64,000 nt of DNA, taken from NCBI RefSeq assembly GCF_905220415.1, contig NC_059563.1, positions 5,032,001 through 5,096,000 of the forward strand, in the 5' to 3' direction. Shown one piece after another: positions 11,366 through 21,641 of the stretch; positions within the stretch are counted from its first letter, which is position 1; each line of letters starts with the position of its first letter. Source of the stretch: Colias croceus (lineage: Eukaryota > Arthropoda > Insecta > Lepidoptera > Pieridae). A model generated the notes under the pieces. It was not told the origin of the DNA and did no database searches. It saw only the letters and a program-made list of their open reading frames with translations. The position numbers and the translations under genes were made by a program.

Positions 11366-12061
11366 ATAAGAGTGGGTACACATTGGGCGCTCGACGTTGC
11401 GTTTGGCGCGCGTTGGTAGCACAATGCACATGCAGCGCGCTTAGCACGGCGTTTTACGAGCGTTTGTAGGTAGGTAGTAATCCATTTTGATGAATATGCA
11501 TCTGTCGTGGCCATATCGTAGATTTGCTCATTAATTCATGAAATGGTTGAATGTGTATTGGCCACATAATGATGTGGTTTGAGTAGATCAATGATAGGAA
11601 ATCGTTTCTCGATATGGGCAACTAAACGCGCGCAACTTTTTTCTTGAAAAGATCAAAATTATTTGATCATATCGTTAAGTAGTTACATTAATTATTGGTA
11701 GAGGCACTGTAAGCGCTGTGTTTATGTGTGAATATGGCGGCCCACATTTTACTGTTCTGTGTGGCGGCCTCTGGCAAAAATGTTATTATTCGCAGTTAAA
11801 AACTCCATAATTCGTTTCATAACAATATGAAGAAAGTCATAGCAAAGAATTTTCGACGAAGAGGTTCGAGTACTATGGAAACTGCGGATATCTTATATTC
11901 AAGAAGAAATGCGGATAACCTATAAACTATACCTTTAACTATATTTATATATCCTTATATATTATTCTAATAATTGTTTCTTTTCTAAAAAGCGATTGGC
12001 TTCTGGCACTCGCCCGCCGCGGCAGTGGCACTAAACAAGTTCTTAAAAAATTATGAATTTT
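11366..12061. other. Intergenic spacer between the duplicated copies
   Basis: Contains a GC-richer patch (11370-11460, GCGCTCGACGTTGCGTTTGG) that resembles the end of a MITE, with a loosely complementary AACGCGCGCAAC near 11624. No gene found. Confidence 0.45.
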
Positions 12062-12541
12062 TTAAATATTTATAAGTACCAAATATATAAATTACTAGTG
12101 GTCCGCCCCGGCTTCGCCCGTGGTACGTGCGTACCATATTTCGCAATAAAAGAAAGCCTATGTCCTTTCTCGGGTATCAAAATATCTCCATACCAAATTT
12201 CATGCAAATTGGTTCAGTAGTTTAGGCGTGATTGAGTAACAGACAGACAGAGTTACTTTCGCATTTATAATATTAGTATGGATTTTTACTAAAATGACGT
12301 AATTTCTAAACGAATACTACACTAAATTCAAAGAGTGGATGTATCTTGTGATAATAAAACGATTTTTAAATATTTATCTTCTTTTATTTAAATCAAACCA
12401 ACACATGAAACAATTCAACAATATATACATATAATGGTGTTTTTTGTGTCAACTAACTTAGCGTAAAGATCTTACAATACATTGCCCTTTCATACAATTA
12501 TCAGGCACCAGTAGCTGAATAAAAGTAGTAGATGCAACCAA
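12062..12541. repeat. Segmental direct duplication, copy 2
   Basis: Second copy of 11085-11365, broken by the Helitron at 12095-12282 and with a 30-base difference near 12440-12475. Confidence 0.8.
12095..12282 (-). mobile_element. Helitron family G hybrid
   Basis: CTAG with GGTCCGCCCCGGCTTCGCC at 12095 and TCCATACTAATATTATAAAT reading from 12282 on the minus strand. Inserted in one copy of the duplication only, so it is younger than the duplication. Confidence 0.8.
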
Positions 12542-13692
12542 TATAAATACCACAGATAAATACGAAAAGATATTTTTAATTTGTGTAAAATTTAGATTCA
12601 AAATATGTATTTGAAAAATATCACTTCGATAAAGATGCAAAAAAGAAAGACATTCTGATCACATTAAGTAATGAATAGAAAGTATATTTTTAATTTAAAT
12701 ATAGGTATTTTATTTTTGTGTCGCATGCAGAAAAATGTACGAAAACATGTCGAGATAAATAGGGCCTTCGAATCAAATAATAATGAAATAAGAATAGTGC
12801 TTTAATAGAAATAATATCCATATTTTTTCTAGTGCACAACATTGCGTAGTAAATAAATTAACTTTAAAACATACAACTAAGTTTTAACAAAACCAGACAG
12901 ACTAGCTTCTAACACAGGCAATAGATAATACAAATATAAAAACTACACTGTAAAAACATAGAAGTTACCTATTGATATTCCAGTATTTTTCGTTCAAAAA
13001 ATTTACCGTAAAAATATATCTAAAGTGCCTATCAATTAATGATATGAAACAAAACATAAAAAATATACTTATTCAAAAAAATCAAAGTAAGAAAAATGAA
13101 AATTAAATGTTATACAAACCAAATATTATTAAATTATAGATTTATGCAACTTTATCTCTGAAAACTTTTTCTCTAAAATTCAATTTACATCGTATTTTTA
13201 ATTTTATAAAACTTGCAACTGGCAAAAAAATTACTACCATTTTTTGTAATATTGAAAATCAAGGCACAAATATTTAGTATTTTTTTAATAATTTTAATTA
13301 GATCATTGTTTTAACAGAATATTATATTACATTCAGACAGTAACAATAAAAAGGACTCAAAATGTTGAGTGAATGAAACCAGATTCAACAAAACCACATA
13401 AAAAAATATAAAGATACTTCTAAACAGCATAAAAACCTACAAAAATGCAAAAATAAATGTTTTTTGAGAAATTGGCCTACATTAGGGTCATTTAAATTTT
13501 ACATTTTTTTTAGCATCAAAAAAAGTAGTTACTGTAAGAGAAAATTCGATCCAGTGAAAAATTAAAAATATACGAGAAGTGTACCAAAATATTGTTTTGT
13601 GACAACTTTATAACTAGAAAGTTTTAATTTAGAATTTTTGTTACCAATAAATTACGACTTACAATTTATATTATATATATTTTCTTTACAAC
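12542..13692. other. Intergenic or 3' UTR, no gene seen
   Basis: Very AT-rich DNA downstream of the minus-strand zinc-finger gene. No repeat or coding signal recognised. Confidence 0.5.
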
Positions 13693-13698
13693 TTTATT
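13693..13698 (-). terminator. Candidate poly(A) signal of the minus-strand zinc-finger gene
   Basis: AATAAA on the minus strand, 92 bases after the stop codon. Several other weak signals lie further down. Confidence 0.35.
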
Positions 13699-13789
13699 CT
13701 ATTGCATCTGCAAAGGCGGGATCAACGCAGTTTTTATAATTTGTATAAATTACTTTTTCTTAAAGCTATACATTAAAAGGCAAGGATTG

Positions 13790-16206
13790 CTACTTAAAGA
13801 ATATTCTAGTTGGTGTATCTTCATTGGGAAACACTATGAATGGGTGTGTTTCTTTGTGTTTCAACATTTTCTTTGAATTCGAAAACTTTTCACCACAAAT
13901 ATCACAAATAATTGCATCGTCCTCCGTTGTGGACGATGACGTTTGACTCTCCACTTTTGCTAAATCATCCGTGGTTTTCACAGATTGTTCTTGTGTTTGA
14001 CCTAATAGAAGATATTGCTTCATGTTTAAATGTTTTTCAGACATTTTATGCTGTTTGAGCCTATTTTCCGAAGTGCACTGATACTCGCATATAAAGCACA
14101 CATACTTCATGTCTCCCGTATGCAATTCTGTATGCGCTTTTCTCTTTTCTGGAGTTGCGAAGCGAAAATCGCAGAACTTGCAGGGATACTTCCTATCCGG
14201 TGAATGTAGCCGCATGTGTGAAGTTAAAGCTGCTTCATCTTTGCATATTTTCCTGCATTCGATGCACATAACGCCTTCAACGGTTTCTGCTTCTTCAGTA
14301 CTGCCCGTACTGTGATGTATCCTTCTATGGGACGTTAAGCCTTTCTGACTGACGAAAACGCGTCGACAATCGTCACACTGGTATTGTGTTTCGGTTCTTA
14401 AATCTGGGCTATGGCTCTCTACTTGGTGCTTCGCTAGTTTATCAGCTTCATGGAACTGCAGTTCACATTCCTCGCATTTCCAAGCTTTAACTAGTTTCGA
14501 GAATGCTTCTAACACATCCAGAACAGACTGTCCTTCCACTTCTGGGTGATCTGTTTTTGTGTGATGCCCGAAATCTATAATTTTGGAGAACGTTTCATTG
14601 CACCGAGGACACACGTAAGGTTCCTTGTGATCGTCCATTACGTGACTCTTCAATTCCGACAATTCCGTGCACGATTTGTCACACATGAAACATCGCAACT
14701 TCTGCTTGCCCTCCATAACTTCCGCTATAACTTTGTACTCCATTAGTTGCACTTTCTGATGTATTCGGAGATGTTTGAATAGTTCCTTTCTGGTGTGATA
14801 GTCTGTTGGGCAGAATTTACAGGGGAATCGCTTTCGGTGCATCCGTTTTCTGTGCGATGTGAGTTCGTCCTTATTCTTGAACTGTTTCGAACACGACATA
14901 CAAGAGTAACACGATGAGGAGTTATTGTCCAAGTCGTGTGACCGAAAGCATGTCTCCATCCTGCTTCTCCGTTGGAATACTTGTCCACAGGTACATTCAT
15001 ATCCTTCCTTTTTAGTCTCCTTTTTCGTTTCAATGACAACATTACTTTCTTCTTGACAGACGTTATTGCGTTTATTGAATCGCTCTTGCCTCGCCTTTAT
15101 GCTTTGGATGTCAGTGAGCCGTATCGTTTTCTTATAAATCTCGTCGTCGTCATAATCATCATCGTTTCTCTTCAGTTTGTTCTTCTCAAACGTCTTCAGT
15201 CTTTTAATAATTCCATTCTGATAGTTCTCTATTGTGGTGTGGACTTTCAAATGATTTTTCAGGCAATATTGAGATTTATATGTTTTCGAACACTTGGGAC
15301 ACGCGTGCGGTCGATCGTTTGTTAAGATTTTTTGTGTCTTTGCTTTCAATAAGCCGTACGCTTCTTGTTCGAGCGAGAGTACATTTCCCGTGATCGAATT
15401 CAACTGAAACGTCTCACTGTAATCCATATCATGATCTTCTTCATAGGAGGTGGATAAGATTTCTTCGGGATTACCCAGTTTGTCCAATGCTACACTGCCC
15501 GAGTGTATCATTGGGTGAATTTCCATCACTAATGTTTTAGTTGTCTGTGATTCAATCACACCTACATCAGGATTAGACATTGTTGAACTTGTGTTAATAA
15601 CTTTATTGGATATGAGATTTGTTTCAGTGACAGATAAATCGGATTCTTCTTTGATTTTATCAGTTATTACTTCTTTATCACCATGCTGAAAAAAAAATTG
15701 TTTATAGAAATATCTTTTATCATGTATGTATCTATATTTTCATTTCCAATTTTCGTACTATATTTTACGGTCAAAAAACTAATTACCTGAAATATATCAT
15801 TTTCCTCTTTTATATCTTCCTGCAAACAAGCCTCGACATTACCTAGTGCCGTGGCATCTGAGCTGTCCATACTGTCTTCGAAATTGGGATAATCATATGT
15901 GATAAGGGATTCATCTTCAGGGGAACATTCTTCTTTAATTTCTTCCTGACTCTCTTCTTTTTCACAAAACGGTGCATCAATGAGTTTCTCATCTTCCGTG
16001 ACTTCCTTCTGATCATCGCATAATTCTTCTTTGACATGAAGCTGTATATTTTGAAACGGATTTTCATCTTGAATATTTGTTTCTATTGTATTTTCAAGCT
16101 CTAATTTAATTTGTACATCACTCTCTTCCTTTATTTCCAATGGTTCAGTTTGTGGACTTTGTTCGTCTATGGTGATATTATTTTGTAATTCTGATAATTG
16201 TGACAT
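13790..16206 (-). CDS. C2H2 zinc-finger protein with acidic KEE-rich N-terminus, 771 aa
   Basis: Two coding exons, 16206-15787 and 15685-13790, join in phase 0 through CAG/GTAATT and TTTTCAG; intron 101 bases. The start ATG at 16204-16206 lies three bases inside a 3' exon (acceptor before 16208), so a noncoding exon lies upstream. The first 170 residues are acidic, have no ZAD and contain five I/V-K-E-E words, a SUMO consensus form. The rest holds eleven standard C2H2 fingers (for example CPKCSKTYKSQYCLKNHLKVH and CDICGEKFSNSKKMLKHKETH) and one degenerate Cys-x-Cys finger (CTCGQVF). Likely a nuclear DNA-binding regulator; target unknown. No named orthologue recognised. It diverges from the ZAD zinc-finger gene at 21642; both being C2H2 genes may reflect local duplication, but their N-termini differ. 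Confidence 0.92.
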
Positions 16207-16211
16207 ATCTG

Positions 16212-16907
16212 TAAAAAGATGAGAATTGTTGTTAAAAACATTTTACAAAAGAGAATAAAATTAATTGATTAAGGACGCTATAACGTATTTTTACAAAAAC
16301 ACGCTGTTTTTCGGTACCATTTTAACTTAAAGCAATTACACGTGAGAACATAGTAATATCTTAATTTAAAGATAATATATTCAGCTCTACGTTCATCTTA
16401 TAAAAATTGTACGACGTCATACAAAATTGTCGCTGAAATACGTTTTTTCCATCACAATAAACGCATAAAATGCAAAAAAATGGGGTCTAAACCGGTACCA
16501 TTTTAGGAAAATTAAGAGCCTAATCTATCTTCTTAACTATATCTTATTGAGGGATATATAGTCCTTTATATATGGTGTAATTTTTACGAATCTAAATCAA
16601 AATTTTATTTCAATAATGAGCTAAATTAAAAATACTTGTCGATTTCTTCATACATTTTGTTCTCGCGGTTCGTCAGACCGCGCTCAGAAGCGCTCTTGGA
16701 AGGACGGGTGTATCGCTCCTCGTGCCAAAAATAAAAACGAAATAAAAAAGATTATCGTGCGTGCACTGTCTTTATCGTGATTTGAAATATTTGATACTTT
16801 TTATGAGTAAACTGTATAAGTTTCATATTCCAATTATTTGTTATTTAAAATTATGTTTTTAAAATTACCTTGCCTGATATCCTCTTTTTTATGGGTTGTT
16901 GAATAGA
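16212..16907. other. Upstream region of the minus-strand zinc-finger gene
   Basis: Probably 5' intron and promoter. Two GGTACCATTTTA words occur (16314 and 16494). The patch 16660-16735 (TTCTCGCGGTTCGTCAGACC) looks like repeat DNA. A donor-like GCAAG/GTAATT lies on the minus strand near 16865-16872. No gene on the plus strand. Confidence 0.4.
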
Positions 16908-16920
16908 TTGGTGGGGTAAA

Positions 16921-17535
16921 ACAATTCAAGATGGCGTCGATGAAAATTTGGCTTTTTTTCGTGATGGGTGTCATTTTCATAGTTTTTGGGGTAGCTATTA
17001 CCGAATATGAGGTCAAAACTGAAATCCAAGATGGCGCCGACGAAAATTTTACATCTTTTCGTCATGGGTGTCATTTTCATGGTTTTTGGGGTAGCTATTA
17101 ACGAATATGAGGTCAAAACTATAATCCAAGATGGCGCCGACAAAAATTTTACATCTTTTCGTCATGGGTGTCATTTTCATGGTTTTTGGGGTAGCTATTA
17201 ACCAATATGAGGTCAAACCTGAAATCCAAGATGGCGCCGACGAAAATTTTACATCTTTTCGTCATGGGTGTCATTTTCATGGTTTTTGGGGTAGCTATTA
17301 TCGAATATGAGGTCAAAACTATAATCCAAGATGGCGCCGACGAAAAATTTGACATCTTTTCATCATGGGTGTCATTTTCATGGTTTTTGGGATAGCTATT
17401 AACGAATATGAGGTCAAAACTATAATCCAAGATGGCGCTGACGAAAATTTGACATTTTTCGTGATGGGTGTCATTTTCATGGTTTTTGGGGTAGCTATTA
17501 ACGAATATGAGGTCAAAACTAAAATCCAAGATGGT
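16921..17535 (+). repeat. 100-bp tandem array, left arm
   Basis: GTAGCTATTA recurs at 16991, 17091, 17191, 17291, about 17392 and 17491, an almost exact 100-bp period. Each unit has CCAAGATGGCGCCGACGAAA and GTCATGGGTGTCATTTTC. The first unit is diverged and the last is cut at CCAAGATGG where MITE-like sequence begins. The open frames through it repeat the same peptide and are not taken as protein. Confidence 0.95.
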
Positions 17536-17668
17536 CGTCGAATTTCAAGATCGCGTCATGGTAATACTGTCGCGTTATGGAGCAAGGCGGCGATTTTGGT
17601 ATCTATGAATCTCGCCAAAGAAGTTTCACTCCTGACACGTTTTCTCGGCACACACGTTCTTTTTTATT
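17532..17668 (+). mobile_element. MITE right half joined to the array
   Basis: AATTTCAAGATCGCGTCATGG through AAAGAAGTTTCACTCCTGAC matches the right part of 2321-2497; the left end is missing where the 100-bp array stops. Confidence 0.65.
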
Positions 17669-17954
17669 TTATTCTCTTCGTTTAAATGTTTTAGATAAAC
17701 TTTATTTTAAATAAAGTTTAGCGAATATATTTAAAGAATATATTTAAAGTTACTAATATCTGTCAGAATATTAACATGATTGCCACAGAGTTGCGTTTTA
17801 TATTAAATTTCTAAATATGCATTTCAATGTTCTTTAAAATTGTTTTTTTAAGACTTTCTACAAAACTGTGGTTGTTACCGTTTTTGTTATTTTATTTAAG
17901 TTTACTTTAAAGGAGTAAGAAAAATATACCTAATTATCGACGGTTACATTGGGG
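17669..17954. other. Central spacer between inverted arrays
   Basis: AT-rich; contains a short hairpin ATAAACTTTATTTTAAATAAAGTTTA-like sequence at about 17695-17720. No coding signal. Confidence 0.5.
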
Positions 17955-18490
17955 ATTTGGTAATAGCTGTCTCAAAAACCTTGAAAATGACACCCATGCC
18001 GAAAAGATGTAAAGTTTCGTCGACACCATCTTGGATTTTAGTTTTGACCTCATATTGGTTAATAGATACCCCAAAAACCATGAAAATGACACCCATGACG
18101 AAAATATGTAAAATTTTCGTCGGCGCCATCTTGGATTTTAGTTTTGACCTCATATTCGTTAATAGCTACCCCAATAACCATGAAAATGACACCCGTGACG
18201 AAATGATGTAAAATTTTCGTCGGCGCCATCTTCGATTTTAGTTTTGACCTCATATTGGTTAATAGCTACCCCAAAAACCATGAAAATGACACCCGTGACG
18301 AAATGATGTCAAATTGTCGTCGGCGCCATTTTGGATTTTAGATTTGACCTCATATTGATTAATACTTATTTAATAGCTACTCCAACTCCTTGAAAATGAC
18401 ACCCATGACGAAAAGATTTCAAATTTTCGTCGGTGCCATCTTGGATTTTAGTTTTGACCTCATATTGGTTAATAGCTACCCCAAAAACCA
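17955..18490 (-). repeat. 100-bp tandem array, right arm, inverted
   Basis: Five units of the same repeat as 16921-17535 in reverse orientation (GACCTCATATTGGTTAATAG), about 100 bp each, one expanded by 11 bases near 18361. GGCGCCATCTTGG recurs once per unit. It ends at CCCACATTTGCAAATGTG. Confidence 0.95.
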
Positions 18491-19448
18491 CCCACATTTG
18501 CAAATGTGTTTGCTACTTAGGAAAAGTTCATATTTAAAGATATAGGTAATGTGAATGTGTGGTAACGAATTTAATTTATTTCATTCCGACTGTTTCTCGG
18601 AATAACATACATTTACTAAGAATTGCTTACAATGCCGGGTTTAATATATTGCCGGTAACATATAATTTTATGTATGATAATAATTCTTAAAAAAGTATTT
18701 CTTAAAAAGCTTCGATATTGTATACAATAATACAATTCATATTCAAATTGTTGTAAAATAGTCACACTTTTTTAAGTTGGTTGAATACACTAAAATACTT
18801 ATAAGGATCGTACCTACTAATAATATGTAGTAACAAAATGAATTTTTAAAGTTCCCAGTAATCTTCTGGAATCAATTTCAATAAAAATATAAAAAAAAAA
18901 TAATATCAAGTATGAAGATGGTCTATAAAATGGAATGCGCTATGTTTACGTGAGCGCGATGTTCCCGCGAACCACGTGGCGACGTTAGATACCTAAATTT
19001 GAGTAACGCAGATTTGTGACAGCGTCCTTAAAAATTATACTCAAATAAAAATTTAAAGAAAGGGAATATTCTGTGTTCATTAGAACATACTAATCAACAC
19101 TAAAATAATTATTGTAGCACCTTCGGCTAATACTTATTGGAATATTTCTGTACAATTATTACAAAGAATTTTACTTTAATAATAACAAATGTAAGAAAAC
19201 AAAAAAACTGAGTGTTTCATTTAGATTCAATATCTCTTGTTTAAAAAGACTTCAGTATTATTGAAATTTTAACTTACTTAGTTTTAGTTCCTCAGTATAA
19301 TATAGATTGTAAAAAAGGCGCCGATCCTTGCCAATCCATATTGTTACTCAAATTACATTATGAATAGAACCGATATCGCATTTACTACAGAAAATCTACC
19401 TATTATCTACAAATTACTTTATATTGATAACCACTACACATTAATCAC
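18491..19448. other. Intergenic, no gene seen
   Basis: AT-rich DNA between the inverted arrays and the transposon at 19454. Nothing recognised beyond A/T runs. Confidence 0.5.
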
Positions 19449-19453
19449 TATGA

Positions 19454-20907
19454 ATTGGCCGTAGATAACCAAAAAGGATCCAACCCACAACATGACCGAA
19501 AATGAGTTAAATATACCAAACTGCTCGTCTAGGTCTATATTTTCGATTAGCAAAAACAATCCAAGTAAAATATGAATATTTTGACGTTAAATTGACACTG
19601 GGTACCAACCCACATGTATGGAGAAGCCATATTTTAGTTTCGTAAAAACAATCCATTCTTCTTGGATCATATTGTAAAACGCTCAGTCTAAGAAACTAAC
19701 ACAAAACTAAAATGTTTAAAAAAATCCAAAAGCATGTGGATCCTTTTAGATATTTAATTTTTATGATATTATGATGCAATAGATAAATCACTAAAAAGAT
19801 TCAGAAAGCATGGATCTCTTTTGTTAAACTGAATTTTGTAGAAATGTATACTGGTTTAATAACAAAAACGATTCAGAACATTTGGATAGACTGAATATTA
19901 TGTATTTAAAGCTTGAGGCGTTAGGCATGCATTAAGTTCACACTCCAAGTATCTTGATCGGGTCACACATCTTTGCCTTTTTTATACCGATTTTTCTAAA
20001 ATAGAAGCACTTCGAAAATACCTGAAAAAATTTACGAAGCTGACGAACATGTCGAAGTAACAAAAAAAAATTACTCGCACAACTATCGATCACGCGCTCA
20101 TGTGATCTTTATTACCTTCATTCAAGAATTGCCTATAGAAGACTGTAAGGTTTGTTGGGGATATAAATTATTAAGACTGAAATCGATTGTATGCGCACCT
20201 CCATCGACTAAACAGTTTAGTCATGTTGAATTCAAGAGGAGAATACAGCTCGACAGATCAGTTTAGTCGATGCAAAAGTTGTATGTATGGGCGGGCTCGA
20301 AAGGTAAATCTTCGGAGGTATCTGATAATGATTTTCAATTACTATGGCCAAATGTTAAAGAAAAGCCCAATTAGACGATTTGGAGTCAATCTTTGACTAT
20401 TTATCTAAATACTGCCTGGATTTCTATAAATCAATCCAAGGGGGCAATCCAAGACTTCATGACGATGTAGATATGGCGATGAACCGGACTTTGCACACGA
20501 AGAAGAATAGTAAATCGGATAGAATTAATATGTTTTATATATATAATGAAAAAAAAAATTGAAAGTTAGTTGTTTTATTTACGAAATTAAAAAAAAATAA
20601 GGATCTTAGTAGCAATTAGCTACTTTGAATCGTTTTTGCGAAATGAAAATTCACTTATCATAATTGAAAATAGGTTTTATCAAAAAGGATCCTAACACAC
20701 ATTTAGCTGAATATTTCAAGAAATAAAACTAAATTCAATAAAATTTGTTTGTAAGAATAAAATATACATTGATACACACATTTTTCCTTAAGAAGCAATT
20801 AACACAAGCAAGTCTTTATATGAACAAACACAGGTTAAACTTCAAACTTCAATAACTCAAAAGTAACATTTTGTGGGTTGGATCCTTTTTGGTTATCTAC
20901 GGCCAAT
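19454..20907. mobile_element. DNA transposon with 37-bp perfect terminal inverted repeats
   Basis: Ends 19454-19490 and 20871-20907 are exact reverse complements (ATTGGCCGTAGATAACCAAA...). The element is flanked by TATGA on both sides (19449-19453 and 20908-20912), a probable 5-bp target duplication. Subterminal AAAAAGGATC-like words recur inside both ends. The middle has broken, coding-like stretches (20000-20560) but no intact frame, so it is decayed or non-autonomous. Superfamily not recognised. Confidence 0.85.
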
Positions 20908-20912
20908 TATGA

Positions 20913-21634
20913 TAATTTCCAAGTGACATAACTTCCATCGGCGTTCTCACTTTGCAAGTAAACTGTGAATTTTCCAAAGAATGTTATTGAAGACGCAAAA
21001 GATTAAAAGTCATAGTTGTGCTCATAGGAATTAATTCTCCCTAGAGTATATTTGTTCTGTGAATTAATTGCAATAGTGGCAATAGGTAGGTACCTTTATT
21101 CATCTACGACAAAATATTTATCACAACACAAAAAATAAAATTGACAATTGACATTATATATTTTTATTTTAAATTATTAAGCACAGATAAACGAAGATTG
21201 AATTCAGGCGATTATGCTGAAGAAAATTATAATCAAACGAAGTAAACAAATCGTTGTGTAAAAAGATACATAGACTTATCACTTAAATATCCATTGAAAT
21301 GAGACAATTATTAATAAAAACTAAATGAAAACAGTGACCGTATGAATTTTAAATTAATATACATATAAACTATAGTGAAAATATACCTTAAAACATAAAC
21401 ATGGCGTTGACTCATGACTGACAATCTGTGCTGACAAGTGACACGTCTATGACTATGACAGAAAGATAGAAATGCCATTTCATGAATGAATCCGAAACGC
21501 TAACAAATTGGAAATTTCAAGAACGCATCTTATAGAAATTGGTGGTAAATTATAAATTGTATTTTACAAATTTGAGATATTTTTTGTAAAAAATGTTTGA
21601 CTTGTATTACTATAACAATATATTTAATATTTAC
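20913..21634. other. Upstream region of the ZAD zinc-finger gene
   Basis: Probable promoter and 5' UTR. An acceptor-like TTTACAG just before 21637 suggests a noncoding first exon upstream. TATA-like and TGAC-rich words (21405-21460) are present but none is compelling. Confidence 0.4.
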
Positions 21635-21641
21635 AGGCAAC

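Noticed and set aside
14972..15325. 117-aa plus-strand gene
   Set aside because: Antisense shadow of the zinc-finger coding exon.
16834..18253. Small proteins with repeated MRSKLKSKMAPTKILH-like peptides on both strands
   Set aside because: They are translations of the 100-bp tandem repeat; frames open in several phases and on both strands, as expected of repeat DNA.
16921..18490. CRISPR-like array
   Set aside because: Units are 100 bp with no short repeat plus unique spacer pattern, and this is an animal genome.
20380..20562. 60-aa protein inside the transposon
   Set aside because: Short, ends in a low-complexity tail, and neighbouring frames shift; kept only as a possible decayed coding trace.
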